From NCBI RefSeq assembly GCF_001625595.1, contig NZ_AUXT01000197.1, positions 1-64,000 of the forward strand: DNA of 64,000 nt, in the 5' to 3' direction. The notes under the pieces were generated by a model. It was not told the DNA's origin. It did not search any database and saw only the letters and a list, made by a program, of their open reading frames with translations. A program made the translations under genes and the position numbers. Position 1 is the stretch's first letter. Every line of letters begins with the position of its first letter. This document shows, in pieces, positions 63,514 through 64,000 of the stretch. This DNA comes from Pseudoalteromonas luteoviolacea NCIMB 1942. Lineage in GTDB: Bacteria; Pseudomonadota; Gammaproteobacteria; Enterobacterales; Alteromonadaceae.

Positions 63514-64000
63514 TGAATCACCCCGAGTTCATCGGAGACTAGTTTTTTAGGTCAGGCTACTTTACCTGACTCTCTTAAATTATCATAGAAACCAGTTTCA
63601 TATTGAGCTGGTGACACATAGCCAATTGAAGAGAGTAAACGTTGATTATTAAACCAATTTACCCACTCTAAAGTTTCGTATTCAACAGCATCAACATTTT
63701 TCCATGGCCCATTCCTTCGAATAATTTCTGTTTTAAATAAACCATTTATCGTTTCAGCCATTGCGTTGTCATAAGAATAACCAACACTTCCAACTGATGC
63801 TTGGATCCCTGCATCTGCAAGTCGCTCAGTGTATTTAACAGACAAATATTGACTCCCCGTGTCGCTGTGATGAATCAATCCTTCGAGGTTGCTACGATGC
63901 CAAATTGCTTGTTCTAACCCGTCAAGAATAAGGTCTGTATGCATCGTTGTTGTTACACGCCAGCCCACAATATATCGAGAAAATACGTCTATCACGAAAG
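63514..64000 (-). mobile_element. Right part of an IS3-family insertion sequence, cut by the window edge
   Basis: The left boundary is proposed at 63514, where TGAATCACCCCGAGTTCATC begins, a typical IS3-family end starting with TGA. The partner end lies outside the window, so the boundary and family subgroup are not confirmed. The element carries the transposase fragment listed next. Confidence 0.5.
63552..64000 (-). CDS. IS3-family transposase OrfB, C-terminal part (partial)
   Basis: About 149 residues of the integrase catalytic core remain (the track translates 147 before the edge). VIDVFSRYIVGW follows the first catalytic Asp. HHSDTGSQYLS carries the second Asp, and NAMAETINGLFKTEII carries the Glu of the DDE triad. 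The C-terminus (GYVSPAQYETGFYDNL) is the usual one for IS3-family OrfB. The reading frame continues past the right edge, so the N-terminus and OrfA are missing here. The frame is intact within the window. Confidence 0.88.
   Translation of the reverse strand, partial: FVIDVFSRYIVGWRVTTTMHTDLILDGLEQAIWHRSNLEGLIHHSDTGSQYLSVKYTERLADAGIQASVGSVGYSYDNAMAETINGLFKTEIIRRNGPWKNVDAVEYETLEWVNWFNNQRLLSSIGYVSPAQYETGFYDNLRESGKVA

Overview
The window is about 64 kb of moderately AT-rich DNA from a marine gammaproteobacterium. It is most likely Pseudoalteromonas or a close Alteromonadales relative. The evidence is the housekeeping set (pyruvate kinase, Gnd, AnsA, SppA, FadH, Upp, NrdB/YfaE, HemH), four TonB-dependent receptors, an exported subtilase with a chitin-binding-type tail, and many c-di-GMP and chemotaxis proteins. 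No rRNA, tRNA or CRISPR array was seen. No tools were used, so family names come from recognised motifs.

Layout. 0-8.5 kb: an istB remnant, a small membrane protein, azurin with a Fur-like box, a secreted S8 protease, a Fur-boxed siderophore-type receptor and a LytS/LytR two-component pair. 8.5-20 kb: core metabolism (pyk and gnd divergent around a perfect 14-bp palindrome, ansA, sppA, fadH, a DoxX protein, a YdjA-like nitroreductase, upp), interrupted after gnd by a decayed Tn5/IS50-like IS4-family element. 20-22.8 kb: a three-gene SDR/DUF2141/VTT operon divergent from a Crp/Fnr regulator.

23-35.2 kb is the main accessory island and the best candidate for an undescribed system. Six same-strand genes are packed with overlaps or gaps of at most 12 bp. 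In order they are: a membrane-anchored protein with a nucleoside-deoxyribosyltransferase-like domain, three TIR-like modules, a coiled coil and a propeller-like C-terminus; a TonB-dependent receptor; an A-A-T-TE NRPS-like enzyme with no condensation domain; a small stand-alone relative of the first protein's N-terminal domain that has lost its catalytic Glu; an unrecognised protein; and an MscS-like channel. The pieces suggest synthesis, outer-membrane uptake and sensing of a small molecule coupled to a nucleotide- or NAD-cleaving effector. That function is inference.

35.4-41 kb: a Pmp3-like peptide, a chemoreceptor remnant, and an OmpR-type two-component system divergent from a GT2/GT83/GtrA envelope glycosylation operon. 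41-47 kb: a His-rich zinc-type TonB receptor behind two Zur-like boxes, YaeQ, and yfaE-nrdB without nrdA. 47-56.8 kb: lipoproteins, a diguanylate cyclase, a YfcC-type carrier and a PAS-GGDEF-EAL protein. 56.8-64 kb: a broken alpha/beta hydrolase, hemH, an Aer-like chemoreceptor, an orphan tyrosine recombinase, a DMT exporter, and an IS3-family transposase running off the right edge.
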